Part shown: one piece after another, positions 41,100 to 53,994 of the stretch
Numbering within the stretch: position 1 is the stretch's first letter
Layout: each line of letters opens with the position of its first letter
DNA from: Lamellibrachia satsuma
Taxonomy: Eukaryota; Annelida; Polychaeta; Sabellida; Siboglinidae
Length of the DNA stretch: 64,000 bases
Direction: 5' to 3'
Assembly (NCBI GenBank): GCA_033239005.1
Contig: BSQZ01000001.1
Location: 3,383,501-3,447,500, forward strand
Made by a program: the position numbers and the translations under genes
Notes under the pieces: generated by a model
The model's input: only the letters and a program-made list of their open reading frames with translations
Database searches by the model: none
What the model was told of the DNA's origin: nothing

Positions 41100-41720
41100 A
41101 AACAAATACGACAACTGGCAAGTTGTGTTCTGAAGATAATTCGTTCAACGGCGCCAGTGCGTGACGCAACTTGATGCATGCTATTTATACATCGGTGACG
41201 CCGACATGTCGCTAGGCCTAGGGCGGCCGCATCAATGTACTCGTAATTTCTTAAAACGCCGACAACGAACACGACAATTCTAATTCTAATCTCATCAACG
41301 TTAATTTATCGATATCTAAACAAACCATCAATGTCTGATTTTACGACCGCTAACCAAGTCCAAGCGTCGAACGAAGTGGCCCGACGGAATCGTAAACTGC
41401 TTCCGCCGCAGCGCACGGAAAGGCCGCCATTTTTCGCCGTAAGTAAACGAGAGCGAGACTCTCGGTAAATGGCGTGTCGGATTCCCGAATGTGCTACCAA
41501 TTTCGTAACGATTTTGACAACCACTGGCACTGCGCGACATATTGGCGACACCGCTACGCAACGAACACTAACCTGTTGGATTAATTCGACCAAAGTTAGA
41601 TTATCGACTGAAGGAAACGGAACCTACATCAGCTGACGTCAAAGAATCGTACAAAACGCGTCACGATTCCGACACTTTATCGGGATCGGCGTGTCACGTG
41701 AGCGACATTCGGCGATACTC
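41100..41720. promoter_or_regulatory. CpG-rich candidate promoter with YY1-type motif
   Basis: This stretch is visibly richer in CG dinucleotides than its AT-rich surroundings and is not composed of repeats. It contains a match to the YY1 motif, GCCGCCATTTT (41423-41433). It lies upstream of the 5'-most recognised exon of the zinc-finger gene (- strand). On the + strand a perfect donor, cgcc|gtaagt (41439), follows a 36-codon open stretch starting ATG at 41331. A divergent promoter is plausible; neither transcript is proven. Confidence 0.45.
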
Positions 41721-42008
41721 GGTGATTTCCGACAAAATCGTGAGGCGCACTGGGTCTAGAGCCAGGTACGACGTACGTCACGTAGACTTCTGGTTAACAC
41801 AGACGACGTTGGAGCCGTTTGCATCGCTATTATTATTAATGACATTATATTTATCATCGGACGCCTTCTTAAAATTACCAGTCAGTGCCAGTGGCAGATA
41901 GTTTAGTTTTTACGCGATACAGTTCAGTTTTGCCAAATTCCAAGATGTTGTCAATTATTATTTATTGTAGCTGCAAAACGTCATATTTCAGATGTGAAAA
42001 TTTGATGA

Positions 42009-42032
42009 ATTCACACCACCAGTGGTGTGAAT
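42009..42032. repeat. Short perfect palindrome
   Basis: attcacaccac, ca, gtggtgtgaat: 11-bp arms with a 2-bp centre. Could be a dimeric protein-binding site or chance. Confidence 0.6.
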
Positions 42033-42579
42033 ATAGTGGTTGCAGACAACCTGAGAAATTATCGAATTGTTATAATGATTTTTCTCATAAAATAATGACA
42101 AATGTCCAGTTTCACGATCCTTTACATTTAAACCATTAATGATTGTAATTTTGTGCCCTGAAAATATGGGGTCATAACTCCCGCCCCTTTGGTGCAATTT
42201 TTTTACCAAATACAACTTTTTTATTTATTGCTAGAATCTCACAAGTTCACACATGTCCAAGGACAACAATACAATAAGTAAACAAAATATATGAGAAATG
42301 TAAATAATACTTCCATGGATATTATATTTTGAAAATGTGGAGATTTGGCACTTGTTTGGAGACAAACAAGACATTGAAAAATACCACCGAGGCAAACAAA
42401 TTTTTTTAAGATTGGAAGAAGAATGTATAAAATGTACACAAACAAGTTTCATTTAGCTATTTCATTTTGTTTTGTTTTATTTGAATGTTTGACATATTTT
42501 TTTATTTCCCTGAATTCGACTTGTGGAAAAATTCCATTCCAAAAGTGACAGCTAGGTGAAAAGGTATGTATTGGCGGGC

Positions 42580-43760
42580 GAATTTTCCTTCGTTTAGGTT
42601 AGTGTTTGTCACTGATTGGTGGAATCATCATTTATTTTTAATTTAAACTTTATTCTGAATAGATAGGGAAAAAACTGAGCGCAATGAAGCATGGTTTACG
42701 AGTGAATTTGCGATCTGACCAAAGGCTCAGCGAGGCTCGCCATCGCGAGTTGGTTTTGTATTCATAGGTTGTAGAAAGCCTGCTGAACTTGTAATTTTGT
42801 TGTTACACAGAACTATCATAACACGTATACCTACTATAGCTATAGTACTGGGTGGTTGAAATAGCTGTGGCGCTTGTTTACTTCGCTATTATTAACTATA
42901 CATTTAATTACTAGTTTCTAACATAACACAAAACACATTGCAATACACGTCAAACGCCTTACGCCACTGAAAGTGGCAAATTGAGAAAATATGATTTAAA
43001 CGTAGACCGAACTTGACATGGACCGACATCGACATGCACCCCTCAAAGCAATGATCGACTAGTTCAAGCGTCAAACTGGATGGCGACACGGATCATCCTA
43101 TTTAGCCGCAATGGGGAGGTCCAGTTTTAGCGCTACACAAATACTCACATTATTCACTACAACATTAATAATCAATACAATTTACTATATGTTACGAATA
43201 ACATGTTTGTTTGCCATTATGTATCATAATATGCAGACATATCATATATAGGCTTAGAATGCAAAAGTAAAAATTTTCGTAGTGCTACGTACGCGTGGTG
43301 AACTTCGAAGTGTCCAAATTCAGGGAGAAATCACGTCATTTTTCAATTCCGAAGAGTTGGTGCCGGCACAAATCAAATGTCGTCTTCACACATCTGCATT
43401 GATGTTATTGGACATTTCATGCCGAATCGATGGGTGCTCAACACTACTTACTAGGCGTTCTGATATAATATTGTTTTTACATTTTCATCAAAAGATAACA
43501 ACAAAACGAAAGGTCGCGTTTACACCGTAATTACGGGCGAATTTTCGTTAGTTAAGATTAGTGTTTAGCACAGATTGGTGAGATCATAATTTTTCTTCAA
43601 AATAAACTTAATTCTGAACGGATAGAACAAAATTAAACCTGACGCGGCGCGAGGTCTGTCAATATAAGTGAAGCATGGTTTACGGCTTCACGCGTGATAT
43701 TTCGATCTGTTCAACACGCGCGGTGAGCTGCTTCGCGTACGCGCAGTAAAACAGGGCCTT
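42580..43760 (+). repeat. Two direct copies of a dispersed repeat
   Basis: Segments 42575-42725 and about 43530-43705 share gggcgaatttt, ttagtgttt, gattggtg and gaagcatggtttacg in order. A second pair (gaaagcctgct...gtaatttt) occurs at 42773 and 44464. They may be ends of one disrupted element that includes the (TA)n region. Confidence 0.55.
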
Positions 43761-43902
43761 GGAGCCGGGAGCATGTCGCCACGACAGGTAAATCGTGTAT
43801 TCAACAGCGGATCCAGGAGAGTTCTTAGGGGTCTCAAGACCCCCCCTGACCATGGAGGGGTCTTAGACCCTTTGTCCGTGGCAAATATTACGGTAAAGGG
43901 CA

Positions 43903-44262
<360 letters not shown>

Positions 44263-44691
44263 TGTCTATATACGATTATAGCCCCTACATCGGAACTAGT
44301 GTCAATGTAAAGACTGAAGTATTAACAGCCGGCTAATATTAACCCTTCTGTAAGTAGAATGACCCCCCTATTCGTAAATAGAACGACATAATATGACTAC
44401 GACTGACTGAGACCCCCCTGCTAACAAGCTAGATCCGCCCCTTGTATGCATAGATTTTTTTTTGAAAGCCTGCTTAACTCGTAATTTTGGAGTTATCACA
44501 GAGAAATTTGACACATGAACAGACAACTTAATGCAATTTTTAGTTATGTTTATTCCACTACATTTAATGATAATGTCTGGCATGCATAAATAATCATAAT
44601 CATGCATAAATAAAGCAATTTTCTGTAGAAAATACTTGCCCAAGCAAGACATTTATTCCACATGAAATGTCATTTTCAAATGCATTTGGTT

Positions 44692-44694
<3 letters not shown>

Positions 44695-44773
<79 letters not shown>
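44695..44773. repeat. (TA)n microsatellite
   Basis: About 39 TA units. Similar tracts occur at 59080-59164 and 59652-59749. Confidence 0.95.
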
Positions 44774-44774
<1 letters not shown>

Positions 44775-45589
44775 GGTATCATGATTCCCAAATCACCGGC
44801 TTTTTCCAACTTCTTATCTCCACTGGTTTCTTCCATCCTGGATTCCTGGAGAATTTGAAGAACTTTTCCAAAAGAAATTCCAACTAAGATGCCACCATAT
44901 TTCACTAAGATTTATTTAATTGTTCAGGCACATTATAAGACAGGTTTCTTCTGAAAGAAACTAAGGGTCTTCCAGTTTAATCCATGGTCCCAGAAGAAAT
45001 ATAGGTTTATTCGAAAAAATTGTGATGTGCATTCCACAAAAAAATTGTACCACAGTGGAATATGCCATCTACACTTAGATATCCATTTGGCATGCTAGGC
45101 AATATAATTATGCAAAAGTATTTATTACAACGATGAAGCACCTGTCTCAAGACTGACACATGCAAATTCCATTCCATTATCCATAGATATATAAAGGCTA
45201 AAAAAAAACAATTCTGATTTCTCATTAGAACTTTTTGTAAAAGTAAATGACAGATGAATATTCATAGTATGCTCAGCTGATGGAGGTGTTACTACCAAAC
45301 TATGACCAACTATCAAAGGGGCTATTATCAGTCATCATTAGTCAACATTTGCAATGACTGCTAGCACCATTGGCGGGGAAGCACCAAAGCCATAAACGAA
45401 TTCGTTCAGAATGAATTGGATCTTGCTTATCGCTTGTTGCTAGGAAAAGAAATTACGTTCGAACACATAAGGGACTTAATTATCTACACATTGAGAATTA
45501 AATTGAGATTATACAACAAAGTTACGTACTAACATTAGTAAAATCAGTGTTATTGTACATGATACATTACATTCCAATTCAGGTGTTTA

Positions 45590-45846
45590 AGGAAAGGACG
45601 ATACTGGAATTTAGATGGCTGTATTTAGTGTTAAATGAAGATATCCAAATTAAAACCAAAGTAAAGAAGATCAGTATAGAATTCAGGCTAAGAAGTTGGA
45701 ATTGGATCACACACGTATTTAGAATGAAAGAAGACAGTCACGACCTGATGTCTCTTACATGGACTGATCTGACTGGACAAAAAACTAAAAAGAAAGACAA
45801 AGCCGATGAGGATATAGCAAACTGGAGAAGGAGCACTGCAGCATAG
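45590..45846 (+). mobile_element. RTE-like LINE 3' coding remnant
   Basis: The frame encodes RSWNWITHVFRMKEDSH and LTWTDLTGQKTKKKDKADED, then IANWRRSTAA before a stop. This resembles the C-terminus of RTE/CFDP2-type elements, whose consensus has a W.GH..RM block followed by a basic stretch and TWRR. No other part of the element is visible. Confidence 0.55.
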
Positions 45847-46199
45847 ACTTTGCATGTAGGCCTTAACACTGGTAGACCATATAGTAGGGATACAGGTGAT
45901 TTTGGCACACATTGTTCTGTGATTTTTTTGTAAAAGTAACAACAAATAATTGTAAGTATGTTTGGAACTTTGGATTGTTTTAATTAAATAAAAACTATAA
46001 AATATTTTGTGTTTCATTTCAGTACACTTATATTTGCAGTCTTCGCCAATCAGCAAGACAGATGCTGTATTTGAGAATTTCCATATTATACAATTTATGT
46101 CTGTAAATATATTGCTGCAATACAGATTAAAACATGATCAGCATATCGGTTGAAACTGTATCAGCATATCGGTTGAAACTGCTTCCTCAAATTTAACCA

Positions 46200-46890
46200 G
46201 ATTTAACAAGATTACCATCCCAAACTACAAGTTCCAGGTGGCAAGTGGACAAGGAAGCCATTGGCTTATCGAGAGTCCAACAATTTTCTCATCTGTGTAG
46301 CCCTCCCCTATCAGATTTCTGTCAATTCTATTTTTAAACATATTCACACTACTAGCATTAACACAATCATTTGGCAGTTTGTTCCATTCATTTACCATCC
46401 TCTGTGAGAAAGAATACTTTCTCATGTCCAACCTACACTGCTTCTTAACTAATGCTGCTTTGTGTCCTCTGGTTCTACTGCCTTCTTTAAGTTTGAAGAA
46501 CATATTCCTATCAACATCCTCATAACCGTTCACTATTTTAAACACTTCAATTTGATCTCCTCTGAGTCTCCTGCTCTCTAGTGTTGTCAAACCACATTGT
46601 AATACGCGACTTTCATAACTAGGGTCTCTCAATTCTGGAATCATTTTAGTTGCTCTTCTTTGTATTCTTTCTAGCTTGTCTATGTCCTTTTTACGACATG
46701 GCCTCCATGCTTGAATACAATATTCGAAATGTGGTCTAACTATTGCTTTGTACAAGGGTACAATTAGCTGTGTCTGCTTACATGTGATAGTTCTCCTAAC
46801 TAGCCCTAGAATTTGATTTCCTTTCGAAGCAGCAATCCCACATTGCTCTGAAACTTTTATGTCAGCACTAAATATTATTCCTAAGTCCAT
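46200..46890 (-). mobile_element. CR1/jockey-like LINE, 3' part (inverted partner)
   Basis: On the - strand: [56 protein letters not shown], then [20 protein letters not shown] and SSVNMFKNRID. Nearly intact through the 3' half of the RT ORF. Its 3' end is at the left, facing away from the + copy beginning at 46945. Confidence 0.88.
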
Positions 46891-46944
46891 TTCTTGTGAG
46901 TATAAAGAGGCTACTAAAAAAATTGCTGTGGGGTATATATAAAC

Positions 46945-48850
46945 ACACTGGCACTGTAGAAGACTAAACAAACTACAAAGAGGCACTTAACCTAACTACA
47001 ACTAGAATTAGAAAATCCAAAAGAACCTTTGAAAAAAAATTGGCAGGTAATGTAAAAAACGACAGCAAGAGTTTCTATGCTTATGTAAGGAGTAAACAGA
47101 AAGTTCGAGATAAGGTCGGACCACTGGAAAACAATAGTGGAAACATAATTTCAGATGGGTTTCAAGTGGCAGAGGTCCTGAATGAGTATTACAGCTCAGT
47201 TTTTACCACAGAAGATATCAGCTCACTTCTAGTTCCCGTCACTAAATTTGAGCGCGATAAATCAGAACATTTAGGGCAGTTATTTGTAACTCCTGAAATG
47301 ATAGCAAAGAAAATTAAGAAGACAAAAGATAATAAATCACCTGGAGTTGATGGGATACCATCAAAACTGCTTAAGGAAATTGTTGAGCAAATTAGTACAC
47401 CACTTGCAAAAGCGTTTAACTTGTCACTAGAAGAAGGAATAGTTCCTTCAGAATGGAAAGAAGGAAACATTACGCCGCTATTTAAGAAAGGAGTGAGGAA
47501 CATGCCAGAAAATTACAGACCAGTGAGTTTAACATCAGTTGTATGTAAATTACTCGAAACCTTAATTTGAGGCCTCATGATGGAATTCCTTGTAAAACAT
47601 AAATTAATAAATACATCTCAACACGGGTTCCTAAAAGCGAGGTCATGTCTAACTAATTTTTTATGTTTTTTGGAAGAAATTACAAAGTGAGTAGATGATG
47701 GGTCACCAGTGGATGTTGTCTGCTTAGATTTTAAGAAAGCTTTCGATAAAGTGCCACATCAAAGACTTACTTAAACTAAAAGCCCATGTTATAGCTAATG
47801 ATGTAATCAACTGGATAGAAAAGTGACTTACACACAGAAGACAGAGAGTAATAGTAGATAGTGAGATTTCAAACTGGAAATCATTTTGAGTTGGGTACCA
47901 CAGGGATCAGTATTAGGCCCTATACTGGTTTTAATATAAATGATTTGAAAGATGACATATCTAGCAAAGTACTCAAATTTGCAGATGACACAAAAGTATT
48001 CAGAAAGGTTACTAAAGATACAGATAAACAAAGTTTACAGGATGATCTAGATAAATGAGTTGAATGGTCAAAATTTTGGGAAGTGTAAATGCATACACAT
48101 AGGACTTGGAAACATGGACGAAGAATATAAAATAGGGGATGCTGTACTAGGTAAAACCACGTAAGAAAAGGACTTAGGAGTAACATTGAATGCTAACATG
48201 AAAGTTTCAGAGCAATGTGGGATTGCTGCTTCGAAAGGAAATCAAATTCTAGGGCTAACTAGGAGAACTATCACGTATAAGGAGAAACAGCTAATTGTAC
48301 CCCTGTACAAAGCAATAGTTAGACCACATTTGGAATATTGTATACAAGCATGGAGGCCATATCGTAAGAAGGACATAGACAAGCTAGAAAGAATACAATG
48401 AAGAGCAACTAAAATTATTCCAGAAATGAGAGACCTTAGTTGTGAAAGCCGCTTATTACAATGTAGTTTGACAACATTAGAGACCAGGAGACTAAGAGGA
48501 GACCAAATAGAAGTGTTTAAAATAGTGAACGGTTATGAGCATTTTGATAGGAATATGTTCTTCAAACTTGGAGCAGGCAGGAAAACCAGAGGACACAAAG
48601 CAGCATTTGTTAAGGAATAGTGTATGTTGGACATGAGAAAGTATTCTTTGTTACAGAGGGTGATAAATGAATAGAACAAACTGCCAAATGATCGTGTTAA
48701 TGCTAGTAGTGTGAATTTGTTTAAACATAGAATTGACAGATATCTGATAAGGATGATAGATGATAAAATTGTTGAACTCTCGATAAGCCAATGGCTTCCT
48801 TGTCCAATTGCCATCTGGAACTTGTTGTTTGGGATGGCAATCTTGTTCAA
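46945..48850 (+). mobile_element. CR1/jockey-like LINE, central to 3' part, with stops
   Basis: + strand: FYAYVRSKQKVRDKVGPLEN, KKTKDNKSPGVDGIPSKLLK, NITPLFKKGVRNMPENYRPV, then stop codons, [35 protein letters not shown] and [18 protein letters not shown], to the 3' end near 48850 (gggatggcaatcttgttc). Five or more stops or frame changes: a dead copy. It forms an inverted repeat of about 690 bp with 46200-46890. Confidence 0.88.
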
Positions 48851-49302
48851 TCTTGCCCCTTTTATTCGCAAGATGGCGACACTGAAAGCAAGTTAAATAT
48901 GCGAATTCGAGCATCGAAACAATTTATGAAATGTGTTTTTAAGCACACAATGTTTAATAATTTACATGTTCCTTAGAACTTCACAGAATATAATAACTTG
49001 ACATTATCGAAAACTGAACAACGCGCCCGTCGCATCATCTTCTAAAAGTTATTAATGTATGACTAACCCGCAAGAGGACGCTACTGAGATGATACGGTCA
49101 GAGCCCTTCATAGGGTTTGGTCAATTGATTGTACATTACCATCATATTTTTATCAGTGAAAGGCTCTGTCCAAGTGTAGATACGATCGCTACCTACAAGA
49201 GCGCCATTACTATAATTTTATTTATTACATCTTTCTTTTGACGCCTATATCACGCCGGAAAATTGAAGTCTATTAGACGTCTTCCTTTTTATTGACACGC
49301 AC

Positions 49303-50591
49303 TAGAGCCCTGCGCGGGCCTAGAATTTGATTCCAAAGCCCGGCCCGCAATTAGCAGTTAGAGCCCAGGCCCGGTCCAGGCCCGCAATAATTTTCAGGCC
49401 CGGCCCAGGCCCGCAAACTAGAATTTAGGCCCAGGCCCGACCCAGACTGTGAATGTTTGGCCCAGGCCCGGCCCGGCCGCAAGTTTCAGGCCCAGGCCCG
49501 GCCCATACCCGCGGGCCAAAGATGGGTAAGCCCGCGGCCCGCAAGCCCTCGGCCCGCTAAGTTTAGAGAAGATAAACCTATAATCTTATAACAAAGACGA
49601 AAAACAAATAAACTGTAAAACAGACTTATTGTTTTATTAAATAAAAAACACACATATATATATATATGGGATGGTGCATAATATCCTTAGCTCTTAGTGG
49701 AGTACTACTCTTATGCAGTCCATAGTGTGCTGGATTATCCTGAAGAAAAATAAAGAAAAACTTCTTAGTGTCATTACTATTAAATATGATAACATTTGTT
49801 ATATTTGGTATTATATATAGTATATATGTATTGGCTTATGGTTGGGGTAGGAGATTTGTTTATCTAACCCTGACTTAATTAACCCATATGCAAGCCATAA
49901 CCCCAATTTATATTGTTAATTGAATTAGCTCAACTAAGTTAACATAATTTAATATGATTTTTCAATTAAATATTACCCACTGGCGCTGACACCCAGTGGC
50001 ATTTCCAGCAGGCCTGCAGTCACTAGCCTGAGACAGACAGGTTCAGACGTGTGAATTAGTACAAGTGTGAATGAATTAGAACTGGGGAAAAATACCAATT
50101 ACCAACTGGGTTGGGTACTGGATAGTGAGCTAGTGGCCTAGTGGGCAGTGGGCAGGTCATTCAGGTGGGCAATGTCTGGAGGGAAGACCTAGACAACAGA
50201 ATGTCCACTGGTAGGGTCAAAGGGTGATAAGTTGATGGTTAAACATGGCTTGATTGCCTCTGCAAATATTTCTAAAGTAAACATTTGGGGCTGGCTACTT
50301 CCAGCCAAGTGAACTTATGGGGCCATTAGATTCCATGCAAGGTCTCAATTTGCAACTATATAATACTAAAGAAATAATTTTAAGTATTCACTAACCGGAA
50401 TTACAATTTATAATCAGTTTTTATTAATAAATAAAGTACTAATCGGTGTTTTGTATGAATATTTTTATTATGTCCAGGCCCAGGCCCGGCCCAAGCCCGT
50501 TGTGTTTAAATTGTTTTCAGGCCCGGCCCGGGCCCGCAGGCTGCGGGCCGGGCCGGGCTTGGACCCAAAGCCCGGCCCGCGCAGGGCACTA
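49303..50591. mobile_element. hAT-type DNA transposon with 8-bp target duplication
   Basis: Ends TAGAGCCCTGCGCGGGCC (49303-49320) and its near-complement ending GGGCACTA at 50591 (one mismatch). Both sides are flanked by acacgcac (49295-49302 and 50592-50599), the 8-bp duplication of hAT elements. Subterminal regions are packed with ggcccggccc-type words in both orientations, and the middle is AT-rich. No transposase: a non-autonomous, GC-ended element of 1289 bp. Confidence 0.85.
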
Positions 50592-50627
50592 ACACGCACA
50601 CACACGTCTAAATATAGAACACGATAA

Positions 50628-51690
50628 ATTTAAAGGGAAACAGAAGTCATGGTTTTGTGCCTATGCGCCTGTAAGAGTTACTAAAACAAAGGTTACATTA
50701 CATTAAAGGTGTTTCCTCAATTCGATTTTTTGCTAGTCTCATTTCAAATTAAGTTTGCCAAAAAAAAAACCTACCTAATTATAATATCCATTGCAACATG
50801 CTAGCTCGTTTATGCAACTTTTGTTTGTGGTTTATGTGAAATCATCAGACAAACTATTAAATTACTTAATGCTTGTTCAAGCATTAAGTGAAATGAATAT
50901 CGAAATGCTGAAAAGTCACGATTTTTTCCCTTGGTTAATTTTTTTAACTTTGTCACGTGTTCGGAAAGAGGATGGAAGATCAGCATTGATCACACAGTGT
51001 TTACCATTTTGGATATCCACTATTTTGATCCTTACCAGATCTAACGACTGAAGTCAATTTTTGTGATGATTTGAACAAAAATAGCAATTTTTTATTAAAT
51101 TGACTGCGGATGTCACATAAACTGTTCACACACTACATATTTGGACATCAATGAACCGGATTTGCAATAGGCTAAATAACTTGAGGAAGCAATTTTAACA
51201 ATATCACGCTTGTGGTTTAATAGGAAAAACTTGTTGAAGACACATCTTAATTTCATGGCCTGCGCCATGCTGTTAGATAACCCTACGTCACGAGTGTCAT
51301 AGTCTGGCAATATTCGTTAGCCAAATGAAAATATGGTTATATACACATATTCCTATGCTTGCCAACATGATATGGCCAAGTTGTCTTTGTTTACTAAACT
51401 AGTCCTCTTTCTGTCAAAACAGAACGTTTGTTTGATAGTTTGCATTAGTTCTGTGTACGTAATATGTCACATGTAGTCTTGGTTACCTCGATTTCATAGA
51501 ATTGTGCATGCGCTTATCGGTCGCCTTCAGTCAACTGGAGAAATAACCGGAATTCCCACTTTTAGAACACATTCTGAGTAAACCACTGACGCGATATTCT
51601 TGATTTTAATTGCACATGGTTAGTTTTATTATCTATTTTGGGTGCACAGCCCCAAAACCATGTCTTTTGTGTTTCGCTTTAAGATTATAA
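50628..51690. repeat. Element with ttaaagcgaa-type inverted ends
   Basis: The left end ttaaagggaaacagaagtca and catggttttg is mirrored by cagccccaaaaccatgtctt and gtttcgctttaa at about 51647-51683. A third copy in forward orientation is at 53720-53960 (ttaaagcgaagcaaaagtca) and shares the inner stretch gttttctcagaatgtg...ctaaaagtggga with 51545-51600 (reverse). It encloses another small repeat (50704-51202) bounded by cctcaattcga and cttgagga. Confidence 0.6.
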
Positions 51691-53030
51691 TGTAATCCTG
51701 CCAGTCTTGGCTGAGGTTCAGCATGGACTATGTAATACTTCAGTAGCTTATTCAGTATTTAGCATATCGGATAATATTTACGTAGATATTCCGTGAGTGA
51801 ACCCACCGGAACCGTACTGCCGCCATATTTACGGAAAACTTGAGTTACGAATTCGTAAGTTTTTCGAGAATACGGACTCTGTTCAGCAGATCTTTATCTC
51901 ATGCAAAATAATAACAAGGAACATCCATATTGAGCTTGCACGACAAGAGAGTACTTGAGTGTCAGTATGGAGTTGTGAATGGACGTCTTTCTGCCCACCA
52001 CACTCTATCAGGTACAATCCTCCCCGTGTACAACACAATCACAGTAGAATCTGTTCGTCACAAATAGATGCATGTGTACCTGTTAGTAATGTCTATGTAT
52101 TTTGCTAAGTCTACACTTCCGATTGCTGTCAACTGTCATCATTCTATGTGGCTAAAATAAAAAACAAACCAGCTTCATCGCAGGCAGCAGCAGCTCAGTA
52201 CAGCCAGTGGTGACAACAAGGAGGCGTGGTCGAAAAGTAAACCTTACCTACGGCAAACAGTGAAAATCGTAATTATTCGTTGCGATCACGAAAGTCTGCC
52301 GATCACAATTTCGCCAGCAGAGAGAAGATTTGACACACGTGAAACAAACAGAAAACAGAGCACTTCTAACAAATGTGCACTTTAAATGTTCTCCCAATTT
52401 CATCCCTGATCGACCAGCGACCACAATACAAGCACCTACCGATGGACTGTGGACCATGACTGGCACATGGTGCCATCTTGTGAGTTAGCATCAAGCGACA
52501 TGCAAAATCAGTCAACTAAAAAAAAATATTTCTAACGTCATGTGACAACAGAAGGAAAGTAGTATAACAGCATAATGTATATTAAATTTAAATAAATGGT
52601 CACACACTTATACATGTCTTGTGTTCAAGTATATAACTTAAGCGATGCACTACGTGTAACAGTTCTATAGCCACACTCAAACCGGCAATTAATCACACCG
52701 TAGTCATTTAATTTTCCCTTTCTGCATCATGTCCACAATTGACACTGCCCATTGGCAGACAATACCACGTTTTCTAATAATCTTGCGGTATACTTTATTA
52801 AAATCCACATCCACGTTGTCGTTGTTACCATGACACTCTATTTTGGGTAAGGCCGCACTACACAATGGCATTGGTGGCCATGGTAACGTTTTGTCTGATG
52901 AAAAAAAATGGACCATAAAGATCAGAAAAATTGTCATAGCAACTGCCATCATCTAATTGATATGCTGACCAAGTTTTGTCGAAATCGCATGCATCCAGCA
53001 CTTTTTAAACGCCATCACATGCTGTTCCCG
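51691..53030. other. Intergenic DNA, no clear feature
   Basis: AT-rich, with modest CG content near 51780-51900 (gtactgccgccatattt). Short open frames at 52248-52466 and 52704-52952 (both - strand) show no recognisable domain and no splice support. Confidence 0.4.
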
Positions 53031-53038
53031 TCAATGTT

Positions 53039-53046
53039 TATATAAA
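53039..53046 (+). promoter_or_regulatory. Candidate TATA box
   Basis: TATATAAA about 150 bp upstream of a start codon that opens a signal-peptide-like exon (53190). In AT-rich DNA such a match is weak alone; it is listed because of the exon that follows. Confidence 0.3.
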
Positions 53047-53189
53047 TGTCTACGTATTCATGCGCAGCTGGTGAGATTGACATAGAAGTGAAGGCTTTGC
53101 TGTGGAGATGCCGTTATTGACGGTGTGTGAGCTGGAGAACGTTTCCGACTGGCAATGATAAATGACCGTTGGTGGCTTTGTGGAAGATA

Positions 53190-53232
53190 ATGAGGCGTCT
53201 GTTTGTACTTTTGGTGGTTAGCTGCTCCCAAT
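53190..53232 (+). CDS. Possible first coding exon with signal peptide
   Basis: ATG with A at -3 encodes MRRLFVLLVVSCSQ and runs straight into a perfect donor (caat|gtaagt), in phase 1. A positive N-terminus, a hydrophobic core and a small polar end are signal-peptide features. An upstream 16-codon ORF (ATG in gagatgccg near 53108) ends at TGA before it. No matching downstream exon was found in the window, so this may be the start of a secreted-protein gene with a long first intron, or chance. Confidence 0.3.
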
Positions 53233-53994
53233 GTAAGTTGTGAATCATTTCTTACACATACGCTCTTTCTCTGGATTTATCATCATTATAACAAAAGCCG
53301 CCCTCATTGTACCATCTGTATTTTGTTAATAATGCTGATTTCAAGTGATATATTCTGCTGTTATTTCCGAATAACATTGTAACATATATGTTGTGGCATA
53401 TGGATATTTTTTGACAACCCATAACAGGTTTTTAAATGGTATTATGAGTAGTAATTAATTATTCGTTGCATAGATTTGTAACAAAAGCATATACAGTATT
53501 GATGTATTTCGGCGTGAGGAGCACCATCTTGGATTATTGGATTGTATTTATGAAAATGTCTTAATTAGTAAAAACCGATTCGTTACTCGTTGAATAGTCT
53601 CGTATTATTGCATAGATGCATAATAATCTATCACATGTTGTGTATTCAAAGTTCGAAACCATTCAATATAATCATAAAGCTAGTTAATATTACAACATAT
53701 TACAACATATAACATAATACATTAAAGCGAAGCAAAAGTCATGGTTTGGGGCAAAGCACTTAAAAGAGTAAACAAAGACTAACCATTTGCAACTACAACC
53801 AAGAATAGCACTCTAGTGGTTTTCTCAGAATGTGCTCTAAAAGTGGGAGATTCTGGTCATATCACTGTTTTCCTGGCGGCTGACATGTTTATTGAGCAAC
53901 CAATAAACGCTTGGAAAATCGCCTTCCCGTGAGATGCATTAAGTGCTTCGACTGAAATCGTAGGGCCGTCGGAAGCAACTCAAACTCTCAATCT

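Noticed and set aside
46200..48850. Twin-priming (5' inversion) of a single LINE insertion
   Set aside because: Both oppositely oriented parts include the element's 3' half and 3' end, so two insertions or a later inverted duplication fit better.
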